The notes under the pieces were generated by a model, which saw nothing but the letters and a program-made list of their open reading frames with translations, was not told the DNA's origin and did not search any database. Of a stretch of DNA of 64,000 bases, positions 17,659-26,339 are shown piece by piece. Position numbers and translations under genes: made by a program. Origin of the DNA: CAZDXB01 sp964509335 (GTDB lineage: Bacteria > Bacteroidota > Ignavibacteria > Kapaibacteriales > UBA2268); the NCBI GenBank assembly GCA_964509335.1, contig CAZDXB010000010.1, positions 1 to 64,000 of the forward strand. The letters run 5' to 3'. Position 1 is the stretch's first letter, and every line of letters starts with the position of its first letter.

Positions 17659-19098
17659 ATGGAAAACGACAAACAACAAAACGAAACGCCTCTTTGCGTC
17701 GATTTAGACGGAGCTTTAATACATACCGACTCCCTAGCGGAAAACTTCCTTTTAGCTCTGAAGAAATCGCCGTTCGTTATATTTCTCTCGCTTTTTTGGA
17801 TAACTCGAGGCAGAGCTTACTTGAAAAAACGCTTAGCCGAAATCGCTATCCCCGACCCCGAAATATTGCCTTACAACAAAGACGTATTAGAATACGTTAA
17901 AGCGGAAAAAAATAAGGGCAGAAAAATAATTTTGGCGACCGCGACCGTAAAACCAATAGCCGAATCAGTCGCAAAATACCTAGGCGTATTCGACCGAACG
18001 CTTTCCACCGTTGGCGACGTAAACCTTCGTTGCAAAAACAAACGAGACGCTTTAATTGAGTTATTCGGCAAAAAAGGATTCGATTATCTCGGCGACAGCA
18101 AAGCCGATTTGCCCGTCTGGGAGGCGGCGAATAAAGCTATACTTGTCGAGCCTACAAAGAAAGTTGAAAAGAAAGCTCGTAAGAAATCCAAAGTAGAAAA
18201 AGTCTTTATAAAACAAAGAAAGCCGATTAAAGTTCTTATAAAACAGATTCGCGTCTATCAATGGGTAAAAAATATACTCGTCTTTTTGCCGTTTCTGTTG
18301 GCGCACGAACTTCACTTTACGCATCTTTACAAAGGTATAGCGGCGTTTTTCGCTTTTAGCTTTACCGCTTCGTTCGTTTACGTCCTAAACGATTTGCTAG
18401 ATTTAGAAGCGGACAGAAGACATCCGAGAAAAAAATTTAGACCGCTTGCTTCAGGCTTTTTAACTCTCAAATCCGGAGCTACGGCGGGATTATTCTCAAT
18501 TATTATCGGACTCGCCGTTTCAATTTTCTTTCTGCCGATTGAATTTCTATATATTTTACTCATTTATTTATTTTTAACGACTTCTTATTCCTTTTTCTTA
18601 AAGCGGATAATTATAGTGGACGTAATCACTCTCGCCTGCCTTTACACCTTAAGACTGCTGGCGGGAGCGGCGGCTGTGCAAGTCGAGGCTTCGCCTTGGC
18701 TCCTCGGTTTTTCCATCTTCTTGTTCCTCAGCTTGGGAATCATTAAAAGATATACCGAGCTTTCGGGAGTCAAAGAACAAAATAAATCAAAAATAAAAGA
18801 ACGCGGATATAGAATAAGCGATTTAGCTTTTTTAAGCTCGGCTGGACCGGCTAGCGGATATATTTCAGTTTTGGTTCTGGCGTTGTACGTAAACGGCGAA
18901 AAAGTAGCCTCGTTATACAGCGTCCCGCAAGCGCTATGGGTAGTAGTTTTGAGTTGCCTATTCTGGATTTCTAGAATGTGGCTAAAAGCTTTTAGAGGCG
19001 AAATGCACGACGACCCAATAGTATTCACCGCGAAAGACCCCGCTAGTTATATAGTCGGACTAATTGTAGCTGGAATAGCGATAGGAGCGAGTTTATGA
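17659..19098 (+). CDS. HAD phosphatase - UbiA polyprenyl-phosphate phosphoribosyltransferase fusion
   Basis: A 479-residue two-part protein. Residues 12-165 are a HAD domain with the catalytic DLDG (Asp15, Asp17), a Thr in LATAT and the acidic motif GDSKADLP. A basic linker (about 166-195) leads to an eight-helix UbiA domain with NDLLDLEADRRHPRKKFRPLASG, the metal/prenyl-phosphate motif in the form seen in decaprenyl-phosphate phosphoribosyltransferase (Rv3806c type), and DVITLACLYTLRLLAGA as the second motif. It should transfer phosphoribose to polyprenyl phosphate; the HAD part could then remove the 5-phosphate, a step done by a separate protein in mycobacteria (inference). Its stop overlaps the DprE1 start by 4 bases. 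Confidence 0.85.
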   Translation: MENDKQQNETPLCVDLDGALIHTDSLAENFLLALKKSPFVIFLSLFWITRGRAYLKKRLAEIAIPDPEILPYNKDVLEYVKAEKNKGRKIILATATVKPIAESVAKYLGVFDRTLSTVGDVNLRCKNKRDALIELFGKKGFDYLGDSKADLPVWEAANKAILVEPTKKVEKKARKKSKVEKVFIKQRKPIKVLIKQIRVYQWVKNILVFLPFLLAHELHFTHLYKGIAAFFAFSFTASFVYVLNDLLDLEADRRHPRKKFRPLASGFLTLKSGATAGLFSIIIGLAVSIFFLPIEFLYILLIYLFLTTSYSFFLKRIIIVDVITLACLYTLRLLAGAAAVQVEASPWLLGFSIFLFLSLGIIKRYTELSGVKEQNKSKIKERGYRISDLAFLSSAGPASGYISVLVLALYVNGEKVASLYSVPQALWVVVLSCLFWISRMWLKAFRGEMHDDPIVFTAKDPASYIVGLIVAGIAIGASL

Positions 19099-20423
19099 AT
19101 ATAACGGCTTATGAATCTTGGGGCAGATATCCGAAATTATACCCCTCGGAAGTAGAAAGAATATTTTGGCGGGACGAATTGCCCGACTTATCAAAATACA
19201 ACAAGCCGGTTTTGCCATACGCATACGGCAAAAGCTACGGCGACAGTTGCTTAAACGAAAACGGAATTTTACTAGACGTTAAAGGATTGAATAAATTAAT
19301 ATCCTTCGACCAGAAAAACGGAATAATAAAATGCGAAGCCGGCGTTACGCTCGCGGAAGTTTTAGACTTTGCAATTCCTAGAGAATGGTTTCCCGCTTCG
19401 ACGCCCGGAACAAAGCATATTTCCGTCGGCGGCGCTTTGGCGAACGACGTTCACGGCAAAAACCATCACAAAAGCGGAACTTTCGGGCGCCACGTTGTCA
19501 GCTTCGAATTAGTCCGCTCTTCTGGAGAAAGATTGATTTGCTCCCGCGAACAAAACGAAGAACTATTCAAAGCGACAATTGGCGGACTTGGATTGACCGG
19601 CTTGATTACTTGGGTAGAATTCAAATTACAGTCCTGCCCCAGCGCGTTTCTCGAAATGGAGAGCGAAAAATTCGATTCTCTGGAGGAATTTTTCGAAATA
19701 AACGAATATTCGGAAAAACGATTCGATTATACGGTTGCATGGGTTGACACTACCGCTTCGTCTTCGAGGCTTGGTCGCGGAATTTACAACAGAGGCAACC
19801 ATGCTTCGCCGGAAAAGCATAACTTGCCAAAGCCGCCAAAACCGAAGCAAATACCAATGCCTATAGAAGCGCCGTTCATAAACCATTGCTCGACGCTAGC
19901 TTTTAATACCATGTATTTTAACATACAAATGTATAAAACAATCGACCAGATTATACATTACGACCCGTTTTTCTATCCGCTCGACGCCGTCGCGAACTGG
20001 AATTTAGCTTACGGCAAAAACGGATTCATCCAATATCAATTCGTCGTCCCATTCGAGAAAGGCGCCGAAGCGATAAAATTAATTTTAGAAAAAATCGCCG
20101 CCTCCGGCATGTCTTCTTTTTTGACCGTGCTTAAGACGTTCGGAGACGTTAAATCTCCCGGCACGATGTCGTTCCCTCGCCCGGGAATAACATTAGCGGT
20201 GGATTTCCGTTACGACGGCGAAAAAACGCTAAAAAAGCTCTTAGAATTAGACGAAGTAGTTAGAGGAGCGGGCGGAGTCATATATCCGGCAAAAGACGCG
20301 CGAATGCTCGCCGAGGATTTCAAAATATTTTACCCGCAATGGAAAGAATTTTCAGATTACATAGACCCTAAATTCTCCTCGAGTTTTTGGCGGAGAGTAA
20401 CAAAAAACGACAATAATTATTAA
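19095..20423 (+). CDS. dprE1: Polyprenylphosphoryl-beta-D-ribose 2-oxidase, DprE1-like
   Basis: A 442-residue FAD-linked oxidase, the first half of the ribose-to-arabinose epimerisation. GKSYGDSCLN (45-54) and PGTKHISVGGALANDVHGKNHHKSGTFG (104-131, with His120) match the FAD-binding part of mycobacterial DprE1, and AKDARMLAE (Lys400) matches its catalytic-lysine region. In the substrate-side motif, the Cys attacked by benzothiazinones in mycobacteria (NVCVDF) is Ala368 here (TLAVDF). The gene overlaps the HAD-UbiA gene (ATGA) and is followed 12 bases later by DprE2. The enzyme probably works at the inner membrane on lipid-linked ribose. Confidence 0.9.
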   Translation: MNITAYESWGRYPKLYPSEVERIFWRDELPDLSKYNKPVLPYAYGKSYGDSCLNENGILLDVKGLNKLISFDQKNGIIKCEAGVTLAEVLDFAIPREWFPASTPGTKHISVGGALANDVHGKNHHKSGTFGRHVVSFELVRSSGERLICSREQNEELFKATIGGLGLTGLITWVEFKLQSCPSAFLEMESEKFDSLEEFFEINEYSEKRFDYTVAWVDTTASSSRLGRGIYNRGNHASPEKHNLPKPPKPKQIPMPIEAPFINHCSTLAFNTMYFNIQMYKTIDQIIHYDPFFYPLDAVANWNLAYGKNGFIQYQFVVPFEKGAEAIKLILEKIAASGMSSFLTVLKTFGDVKSPGTMSFPRPGITLAVDFRYDGEKTLKKLLELDEVVRGAGGVIYPAKDARMLAEDFKIFYPQWKEFSDYIDPKFSSSFWRRVTKNDNNY

Positions 20424-20435
20424 TAATAAAACAAC

Positions 20436-21182
20436 ATGAAAGCTATGAAAAAAATATTGATTTTTGGAGCCGCTTCGGCAATCGCGAGCGAAACGGCGAA
20501 ACGATTCGCCGCCGAAAAAGCCGATTTATTCCTCGTAGATTTAAATTTATCGCGATTAGAAGCGACGAAAGACGACATTCTCGCTAGATTTGAAACTAAC
20601 ATTCATTTAAAAGAAATGAACGCTCTCGAATATGAAAATCACGATAAATTATTCGAAGAGGCGGCTGAAACACTCGGCGGGCTCGACGACGTTTTAATCG
20701 CCCACGGAACCCTGCCCGACCAAGACAAAGCGCTTTACGAGCCGAAAACAATGGAAAAAGAACTGAATATAAATTACGTCAGCGTAGTTTCTTTAGCGCA
20801 AGCCGCGGCGAATTTCTTTGAAAAGCAAAAACGGGGTTGCGTCGCCGTAATATCTTCCGTCGCCGGCGACAGAGGACGCCAAAGCAACTATCTATACGGC
20901 TCGGCTAAAGGGGGCGTAACGGCTTTCCTGCAAGGACTGAGAAATAGAATGGACCAATTCGGAATAAAAGTAATTACTATTAAGCCCGGCTTGGTTGATA
21001 CACCAATGACCGCCCATCTACCGAAAAATCCTTTATACTCAAAACCGGAAGACATCGGCAAAATAATATACAACGCAATGAAAAAGGGCAAAGAAATAGT
21101 TTACGCCCCAAGCTTCTGGCGATTCGTAATGCTCGGAATAATCCACACGCCCGAAGCCATTTTTAAGAAATTAAAATTGTAA
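20436..21182 (+). CDS. dprE2: Polyprenylphosphoryl-2-keto-ribose reductase, DprE2-like SDR
   Basis: A 248-residue short-chain dehydrogenase: N-terminal IFGAASAIASETAKRFA cofactor fold, VISSVAGDRGRQSNYLYGSAKGG with the catalytic Ser, Tyr and Lys, and IKPGLVDTPMT. The GDRGRQSNY-YGSAKG block and the C-terminal IYAPxFWR-type segment are characteristic of DprE2, which completes the epimerisation to polyprenylphosphoryl-arabinose. The partner DprE1 is 12 bases upstream, which makes the assignment strong. An ATG at 20445 is an alternative start. The cluster ends here, followed by a repeat island. Confidence 0.92.
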   Translation: MKAMKKILIFGAASAIASETAKRFAAEKADLFLVDLNLSRLEATKDDILARFETNIHLKEMNALEYENHDKLFEEAAETLGGLDDVLIAHGTLPDQDKALYEPKTMEKELNINYVSVVSLAQAAANFFEKQKRGCVAVISSVAGDRGRQSNYLYGSAKGGVTAFLQGLRNRMDQFGIKVITIKPGLVDTPMTAHLPKNPLYSKPEDIGKIIYNAMKKGKEIVYAPSFWRFVMLGIIHTPEAIFKKLKL

Positions 21183-21255
21183 AGAATACCGCCACAGAAC
21201 TCGTAAAGACGCAATATCTTGCGTCTCTTAAACGGAACGTAGAGCGGACGCCCTC

Positions 21256-21313
21256 GTCTGCTCTAAAATAGTAATTCTTAATTAGTCTGCTCTAAACTAG
21301 TGATTCTTAATTA
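21256..21313. repeat. Two tandem 29-bp repeats
   Basis: Units 21256-21284 and 21285-21313 are identical at 27 of 29 positions. The first unit begins inside the right arm of the 21240-21265 palindrome. Confidence 0.9.
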
Positions 21314-21495
21314 GTAATTATTTTACGAAGACGGGGGCGTCTTCGCTACTATAGCGATAACCGACAGCTTCAGCTGTCGGCTGGCAATAAAAGGCGTCCT
21401 GAACATAGGCAGATAGCTAAAGAGACTGTCTAAAAAGCTATCTGTTACCCTTTGATTATCATTCTTCTTTTAAAATTCCAATTTCGGAAGGCGCC

Positions 21496-21527
21496 AAAAA
21501 AAAAGAGACGCAATATCTTGCGTCTCT
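21496..21527 (-). terminator. Intrinsic terminator of pnp, built from a dispersed palindrome
   Basis: Read on the minus strand, AGAGACGCAA GATA TTGCGTCTCT is followed directly by nine T (bases 21496-21504 of the plus strand are A). It lies about 35 bases after the pnp stop. The same hairpin occurs without the T-run at 21207-21226. Confidence 0.9.
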
Positions 21528-21561
21528 ACTTCTGAACTAAATCTTTTTCGTTCTGAGAATT

Positions 21562-23772
21562 TTACCTTCTCGGCGATCTTCTGGAGCCTCCGCCTCTTGG
21601 CGGTCCGCCTTTTCCTCTCGGTTTTCTCGGCGGCCTATCCTCCCAACCTTCCGGCTTGGGCAAAAGGGCTTTTCTGCTCAGCCTGAACTTGCCGTCGCGG
21701 GTGGCTTCCAAAAGTTTCACTTTTACTTCGTCGCCGACGTTCACTACGTCGGTAACTTTATCTATTCTCTCGTAAGCTATATTTGAAATATGAAGCAAGC
21801 CCGACTTCTTGGGTAAAAACTCCACAATAGCTCCGACGCCTTCTTTTATCTCGCGAACGACTCCTTCGTAAATGGCGCCCTCCTCGGGCTTCTTGGTTAT
21901 CTCTTTTATTTGTTTTATCGCCTCGTTCGCCGCTTCCTCCGACTGCGAAGCTATAACGATTTTGCCGTCTTCCTGAATGTCGATATCGGTGTCGGTCTCC
22001 ATCGTTAGTTGCCTAATCGTCTCGCCGCCCGAGCCTATTAACGCTCCTATAGTGTCCTGAGGAATTTGAATTATAGTAAATCTGGGAGCGTGCTCGGAAA
22101 GCTTCTCGCGCGGTTGGTCGATTACTTCGTTCATTTTATCCAAGATATGAAATCTTCCCTCTTTCGCTTGCGCTAAAGCTTTTTTCATTATATCTATCGG
22201 CAAGCCGTCTATCTTAATATCCATTTGATACGCCGTGATTCCGTCCTTCGTGCCGGCTACTTTAAAATCCATATCGCCGAGGAAATCCTCGTCGCCTAGT
22301 ATGTCGCTCAATACCGCCACGCGGTCGCCCTCTTTTATCAAGCCCATAGCTATTCCGGCTACGGCTTTTTTAATTGGAACGCCGCAATCATACATAGCCA
22401 GACTACCGGAACATACCGTCGCCATAGACGAAGAACCGTTCGATTGTAAAATCTCTGAAGTTACTCTTATAGTATAAGGAAAATTGTCTTCGTCGGGTAG
22501 CACGCATTGAAAAGCTCTTTCCGCCAAATTTCCGTGTCCGACCTCGCGCCTTCCTACTCCAAGTCGTTTAACTTCCCCCGTGCAATACGGCGGGAAATTA
22601 TAATGCAGATAAAACCGCCTTTCATACGACGGCAACAAGCCGTCAACCATTTGATTGTCGCGAGACGTTCCTAACGTAACCATACCCATACTTTGGGTCT
22701 CGCCGCGAGTAAATAGAGCGGAACCGTGGGAGCGAGGCAACACTCCGACTTCGCAATCTATATCGCGGATATCGGTCAATCCGCGTCCGTCAAGTCTCTT
22801 GGATTCGTCGAGAATTTTCGCCCGCATAGCGTCCTTTTCAAGTCGCGAGAAAATCTCATCGACTATGCCGTCTAACTCTTCTTTATCCTTTTCCTCGTCT
22901 TCCTCGTATTCTTCTCCGTAAACTTCCTCTACTTTTTCCATAGCGAGATTTTTCAATTTATCGCGCCACTCTTTTCTTTCGTTTTTTTCGGTTTCCGAAT
23001 GTACGTATTCGTCTAATCCTTCGGATACTGTCTCCTTTACGGTACTTGCTATATCTTCGGGCGGTTCGGGTTCTTCGAATTCCCTTTTCTCCGTTTGTAT
23101 TTTGTCCGCCAACTCATTCTGCAAATCGTTCAGTATCTTAATATACTCGTGAGCGAACTGAAGCGCTTCTAAAAACTCGTCCTCGGAAATCTCCTTGCTC
23201 TCTCCCTCGACCATAGCAATCGAAGTATTTGTTCCGGCGACAGTCATATCTATATCGGAAGATTCCATTTGTTCAAAAGAAGGATTAATTATAAATTCAC
23301 CGTCAATCCTTCCAACTTTTACTTCCGAAACCGGACCTTCAAACGGAATATCGGAAATCATTAAAGCCGCCGACGCTCCGACCATAGCTAAAGTTTCAGG
23401 ATCCACATCAGGATCGAACGAAAAAACCGTCGGTAAAATCTGCGTTTCGTAACGCCAAGATTTAGGCAACATCGGTCTAATAGGACGGTCGATTAAACGA
23501 GAACAAAGAACCTCGTGGTCGCTGGGACGTCCTTCCCTTTTTATAAATCCTCCCGGAAATTTACCGGCGGCGGAAGTTTTCTCTCTATATTCCACCTGCA
23601 AAGGCAAAAAATTAATACCGGGTCTTATCTCGTCGCTGGCGACTACGGTTACTAATGCCATCGTGTCTCCACAACGAACCATTACCGCTCCGTCGGCAAA
23701 CTTCGCTAATTTGCCTGTTTCTATTGAATATGTTTTCCCGTTAAGTTCTGTTGATACAATTACTTGAGACAT
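21562..23772 (-). CDS. pnp: Polyribonucleotide nucleotidyltransferase (PNPase)
   Basis: A 736-residue 3'-5' phosphorolytic RNase. Two RNase PH-like cores are visible (YREKTSAAGKFPGGFIKREGRPSD in the first; GVLPRSHGSALFTRGETQ and LGDEDFLGDMDFKVAGT in the second), followed by a KH domain (PRFTIIQIPQDTIGALIGSGGETIRQL, about 565-625) and an S1 domain (IYEGVVREIKEGVGAIVEFLPKKSGLLHISNIA, about 640-705). It ends in an Arg/Gly-rich tail. Length is within the family range. A very acidic linker (EEYEEDEEKDKEE) sits before the second core. It follows rpsO, the classic order, but rpsO has its own terminator between them. Confidence 0.98.
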   Translation of the reverse strand: MSQVIVSTELNGKTYSIETGKLAKFADGAVMVRCGDTMALVTVVASDEIRPGINFLPLQVEYREKTSAAGKFPGGFIKREGRPSDHEVLCSRLIDRPIRPMLPKSWRYETQILPTVFSFDPDVDPETLAMVGASAALMISDIPFEGPVSEVKVGRIDGEFIINPSFEQMESSDIDMTVAGTNTSIAMVEGESKEISEDEFLEALQFAHEYIKILNDLQNELADKIQTEKREFEEPEPPEDIASTVKETVSEGLDEYVHSETEKNERKEWRDKLKNLAMEKVEEVYGEEYEEDEEKDKEELDGIVDEIFSRLEKDAMRAKILDESKRLDGRGLTDIRDIDCEVGVLPRSHGSALFTRGETQSMGMVTLGTSRDNQMVDGLLPSYERRFYLHYNFPPYCTGEVKRLGVGRREVGHGNLAERAFQCVLPDEDNFPYTIRVTSEILQSNGSSSMATVCSGSLAMYDCGVPIKKAVAGIAMGLIKEGDRVAVLSDILGDEDFLGDMDFKVAGTKDGITAYQMDIKIDGLPIDIMKKALAQAKEGRFHILDKMNEVIDQPREKLSEHAPRFTIIQIPQDTIGALIGSGGETIRQLTMETDTDIDIQEDGKIVIASQSEEAANEAIKQIKEITKKPEEGAIYEGVVREIKEGVGAIVEFLPKKSGLLHISNIAYERIDKVTDVVNVGDEVKVKLLEATRDGKFRLSRKALLPKPEGWEDRPPRKPRGKGGPPRGGGSRRSPRR

Positions 23773-23837
23773 AATTTTCTTTCTTTTATTGATTGAATTT
23801 TAATTTGATTATTAATCTATTGAAGGCAAAGCCAAAC

Positions 23838-23862
23838 AAAAAACGGCGTTTTTATTACGCCG
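23838..23862 (-). terminator. Intrinsic terminator of rpsO
   Basis: On the minus strand CGGCGT and ACGCCG (6-bp stem, 7-base loop) are followed by six T. It lies 8 bases after the rpsO stop and would partly separate pnp from rpsO. Confidence 0.8.
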
Positions 23863-23869
23863 CCTTCTT

Positions 23870-24136
23870 TTATTTTCTCAAAGACAATTTTCCGATTATT
23901 TCCCTATAGCGATTAATATCGTTCTTCTTCAGATAATTTAACAGCTTTCTTCTTTTACTCACCATTTTTATCAATCCGCGCCTGCTGTGATGGTCGTTCT
24001 TATGCTCCGAAAGATGACGCGTCAAATCGTTAACCCTGTCGGTTAACATCGCTACTTGCACTTCGGATTTGCCCGAATCTTGCGGATTCTCTCCGTGTTT
24101 GCTTATTACTTCAGCTTTTTGCTCTTTAGTTATCAT
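23870..24136 (-). CDS. rpsO: 30S ribosomal protein S15
   Basis: An 88-residue protein of normal S15 length and sequence: VQVAMLTDRVNDLTRHLSEHKNDHHSRRGLIKMVSKRRKLLNYL is the conserved core that contacts 16S rRNA helices. I place the start at the ATG at 24136 (MITKEQKAE). A longer in-frame start at 24181 would add 15 residues not found in the family, and GGAG lies 6 bases before the chosen ATG. It is in the middle of the nusA-to-pnp block, 68 bases after ribF. Confidence 0.97.
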   Translation of the reverse strand: MITKEQKAEVISKHGENPQDSGKSEVQVAMLTDRVNDLTRHLSEHKNDHHSRRGLIKMVSKRRKLLNYLKKNDINRYREIIGKLSLRK

Positions 24137-24204
24137 TAAATACTCCAATTTATATTTATTATCAATTTTTGCAAGTTTCAAAGATAATAATTTTTTGCGT
24201 TAAT

Positions 24205-25143
24205 CTAAAATCTTTTTATCTTTTTTAAACACTCCTTTTTATCCTCGTCTAATTGCTTCTTCAAGGCTTCGGCTCCGGAAAATTTCCTTTCGAATCTTAA
24301 AAACGCCATAAAACTGACGTCTAGTATTTCCCCGTATATATCGCCGTCGAAATCAAAAAAATGAACTTCCAAAATCGGTTCTGAATCGCCGGCGAAAGTT
24401 GGTCGAGTTCCGATATTCGCCATACCGTAGCGTTTTTTGCCTCTAATCACTGAATTTACCAAATAAACCCCGTTAGCCGGAATGAGCTTTACCGATGGAA
24501 TATCGCCAACGTTAGCGGTCGGGTAACCCAAAGTCGCGCCGCGTTTGTCGCCTTTTACGACAGTTCCTTTCGCGTAATAATAGTATCCGAGCATTTTATT
24601 CGCTTCTTCTATCCTCCCCCGACTAATAGCCTCTCTTATCTTTGTGCTGGAAATCGTTACGCCGTTATTTTTTCGCGGCTCTATTTTTTCCGTTTCAAAA
24701 CCCAAATCATTAGATAGCCTCTTTAGCAAATCGACGTTGCCCTTGCGATTCTTCCCAAACATATGGTCGTAACCGATTAAAATCTTTTTCATCCCGACCT
24801 TATTGAACAAATATTCCTTAATAAAAACTTCTGGGGGAATTCTAGAAAACTCGACGCTAAACGGAATTATCAAAACATCGTTCACGCCCAAATATTCGAA
24901 CAGCTTCAATCGCTCGTCAACTACCGTCAGCAACCTTATCGGGTCTTTGTGCTTGTTAAATAAAACCGACTGCGGATGAGGGTCGAATGTAATTATTACG
25001 CTTCTTAAATCGTTTTTTTTCGCCAACTCGGTTAATCTCTCAATTATTATCCTATGCCCCAAATGCACGCCGTCGAACGTCCCCACCGTCAAAATCGAGC
25101 TGGAATTACAGTTAAATTCCTCAAATGATTTATAGATTCTCAT
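24205..25143 (-). CDS. ribF: Bifunctional riboflavin kinase / FAD synthetase
   Basis: A 312-residue two-domain enzyme making FMN and then FAD. The N-terminal FAD synthetase domain shows VGTFDGVHLGH (21-31), the nucleotidyltransferase motif, and SSTKIREAISRGRIEEAN. The C-terminal kinase domain shows GTVVKGDKRGATLGYPTANV and the acidic/aromatic ending of the family. It lies 25 bases after truB in the usual FCB and proteobacterial gene order. Confidence 0.96.
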   Translation of the reverse strand: MRIYKSFEEFNCNSSSILTVGTFDGVHLGHRIIIERLTELAKKNDLRSVIITFDPHPQSVLFNKHKDPIRLLTVVDERLKLFEYLGVNDVLIIPFSVEFSRIPPEVFIKEYLFNKVGMKKILIGYDHMFGKNRKGNVDLLKRLSNDLGFETEKIEPRKNNGVTISSTKIREAISRGRIEEANKMLGYYYYAKGTVVKGDKRGATLGYPTANVGDIPSVKLIPANGVYLVNSVIRGKKRYGMANIGTRPTFAGDSEPILEVHFFDFDGDIYGEILDVSFMAFLRFERKFSGAEALKKQLDEDKKECLKKIKRF

Positions 25144-25168
25144 TTTTCGTTACATAGAGTTAAATTAA

Positions 25169-25903
25169 TTAAGACTCCGCTTCGCTAACTTTATTTATTA
25201 AATTCTCAAATTCTTTTATCTTAAACGCATTGTCAACTGTAAAATCTCCGATAGCCGTTCTTCTTAATCCGGATAAATACGCTCCGCAATCTAAATCCGC
25301 TCCAATATCTCTCGCTAAAGACCTAATATAAGTTCCTTTAGAACATTCTATATCCAATTTCGCAAAAGGCGGATTGTAATCGATTAAATCTATCGAGTAA
25401 ACTTCGACGGTCGCCGGTTTCAATTCGACGTTTTGGTTCTTCCTGGCGTATTTATAAGCTCTCCTGCCCTTAATCTTCTTAGCCGAATACAAAGGCGGTA
25501 TCTGCTCGATTTTCCCGATATATTTCTTCGTCGCTTCAGCTATACAATCTTTCGTAATCCCGTCAATTGGCTTGCGGTTTTCTTCGGAAGTTTCAGAATC
25601 GTCGGAAACCGTTACCGCGCCTAACTTGACAGTCGCTTTGTATTTCTTCCTCATCCGTTGGAAATATGTCATCTGTTTAGTGGCTTTTCTGCCGACGCAA
25701 ACAATTAATAAACCCATCGCCAGAGGATCCAAAGCCCCGGCGTGCCCAATTTTTTTAATATCGGTCAACGACCTGATTTTTGCTACAACATCGAAAGAAG
25801 TCCAATCGCGCTCCTTATCAATTAAAATCGCTACCCCGTCGTTCGCGGCGTTTTCGGAAAATTTATCGAAAGAAGCTTTGGAGTCTTTGCGGTAATAAAT
25901 CAT
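25169..25903 (-). CDS. truB: tRNA pseudouridine-55 synthase
   Basis: A 244-residue TruB-type enzyme that isomerises U55 of tRNAs. IDKERDWTSFDVV and KIGHAGALDPLAMGLLIVCVG hold the motif with the catalytic Asp59; the PPLYSAKKIKGRRAY and KGTYIRSLARDIG motifs are also present. The family's C-terminal PUA domain is missing or very short, as in many shorter TruB proteins. Its start overlaps the rbfA stop by 4 bases (ATGA), indicating translational coupling. Confidence 0.96.
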   Translation of the reverse strand: MIYYRKDSKASFDKFSENAANDGVAILIDKERDWTSFDVVAKIRSLTDIKKIGHAGALDPLAMGLLIVCVGRKATKQMTYFQRMRKKYKATVKLGAVTVSDDSETSEENRKPIDGITKDCIAEATKKYIGKIEQIPPLYSAKKIKGRRAYKYARKNQNVELKPATVEVYSIDLIDYNPPFAKLDIECSKGTYIRSLARDIGADLDCGAYLSGLRRTAIGDFTVDNAFKIKEFENLINKVSEAES

Positions 25904-26313
25904 TTATCTTTTTTTTTCTTTTTCTCCAACTCCTTGGGATCGTAATCGTCCAAATTAACGTCAACGTCCTTTGAATCCTTCTTTACAGTGTCGATTAAAG
26001 ATTGAATTTCCTCCATCTTTTCCAGAGTGTCGTCCAAATAAAACTTCAAATCGGGAGCTTTCCTTAACCTCATTTGGGAAGTTATCATACCTCTCAAGGC
26101 TCCCTTTTCTCTTTCTAAAATAGAAATGAACTTGCCGGGAGAAATATCTTCGCCGTACAAACTTATATATACTTTTGCGGAACTCAAATCGTCCGAAACG
26201 CGAACGCTTGTTACCGTCGTTAATCCAACTTCGTTTTCGTTTCCCAAACTCTCAATCGGATTAGCCAACAACTTCTTTATCTCGGCTCCGACTCTTTCGG
26301 CTCTTATAGACAT
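25900..26313 (-). CDS. rbfA: Ribosome-binding factor A
   Basis: A 137-residue KH-like 30S maturation factor. RAERVGAEIKKLLANPIESL, the VTSVRVSDDLSSAKVYISLYG strand and MRLRKAPDLKFYLDDTLEKM are the family signatures. The tail is Lys/Asp-rich. It lies between infB and truB, the conserved order, 26 bases after infB. Confidence 0.96.
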   Translation of the reverse strand: MSIRAERVGAEIKKLLANPIESLGNENEVGLTTVTSVRVSDDLSSAKVYISLYGEDISPGKFISILEREKGALRGMITSQMRLRKAPDLKFYLDDTLEKMEEIQSLIDTVKKDSKDVDVNLDDYDPKELEKKKKKDK

Positions 26314-26339
26314 AATAAATCTGGAATTTTATGGAAAAT

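Larger units (their letters stand above)
21183..21561. repeat. Palindrome and tandem-repeat island between convergent dprE2 and pnp
   Basis: No gene is seen. Contents: AGACGCAA TATC TTGCGTCT at 21207-21226; TAGAGCGGACG CCCT CGTCTGCTCTA at 21240-21265 (one wobble); two 29-bp tandem copies at 21256-21313; CGAAGACG GGGG CGTCTTCG at 21326-21345; CCGACAGCT TC AGCTGTCGG at 21361-21380; CAGATAGCT ... AGCTATCTG at 21410-21444; a half copy of the CCAATTTCGGAA element near 21479-21489; and AGAGACGCAA TATC TTGCGTCTCT at 21504-21527, which acts as the pnp terminator. Confidence 0.85.

Noticed and set aside
21410..21444. AGACTGTCTAAAAAG as a possible end of an insertion sequence.
   Set aside because: No transposase or matching second end is present in the window; the sequence lies inside a plain 9-bp inverted repeat.
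23773..23869. A continuous rpsO-pnp transcript as the only form.
   Set aside because: A stem with six T lies 8 bases after rpsO, so at least part of the transcription should stop there.
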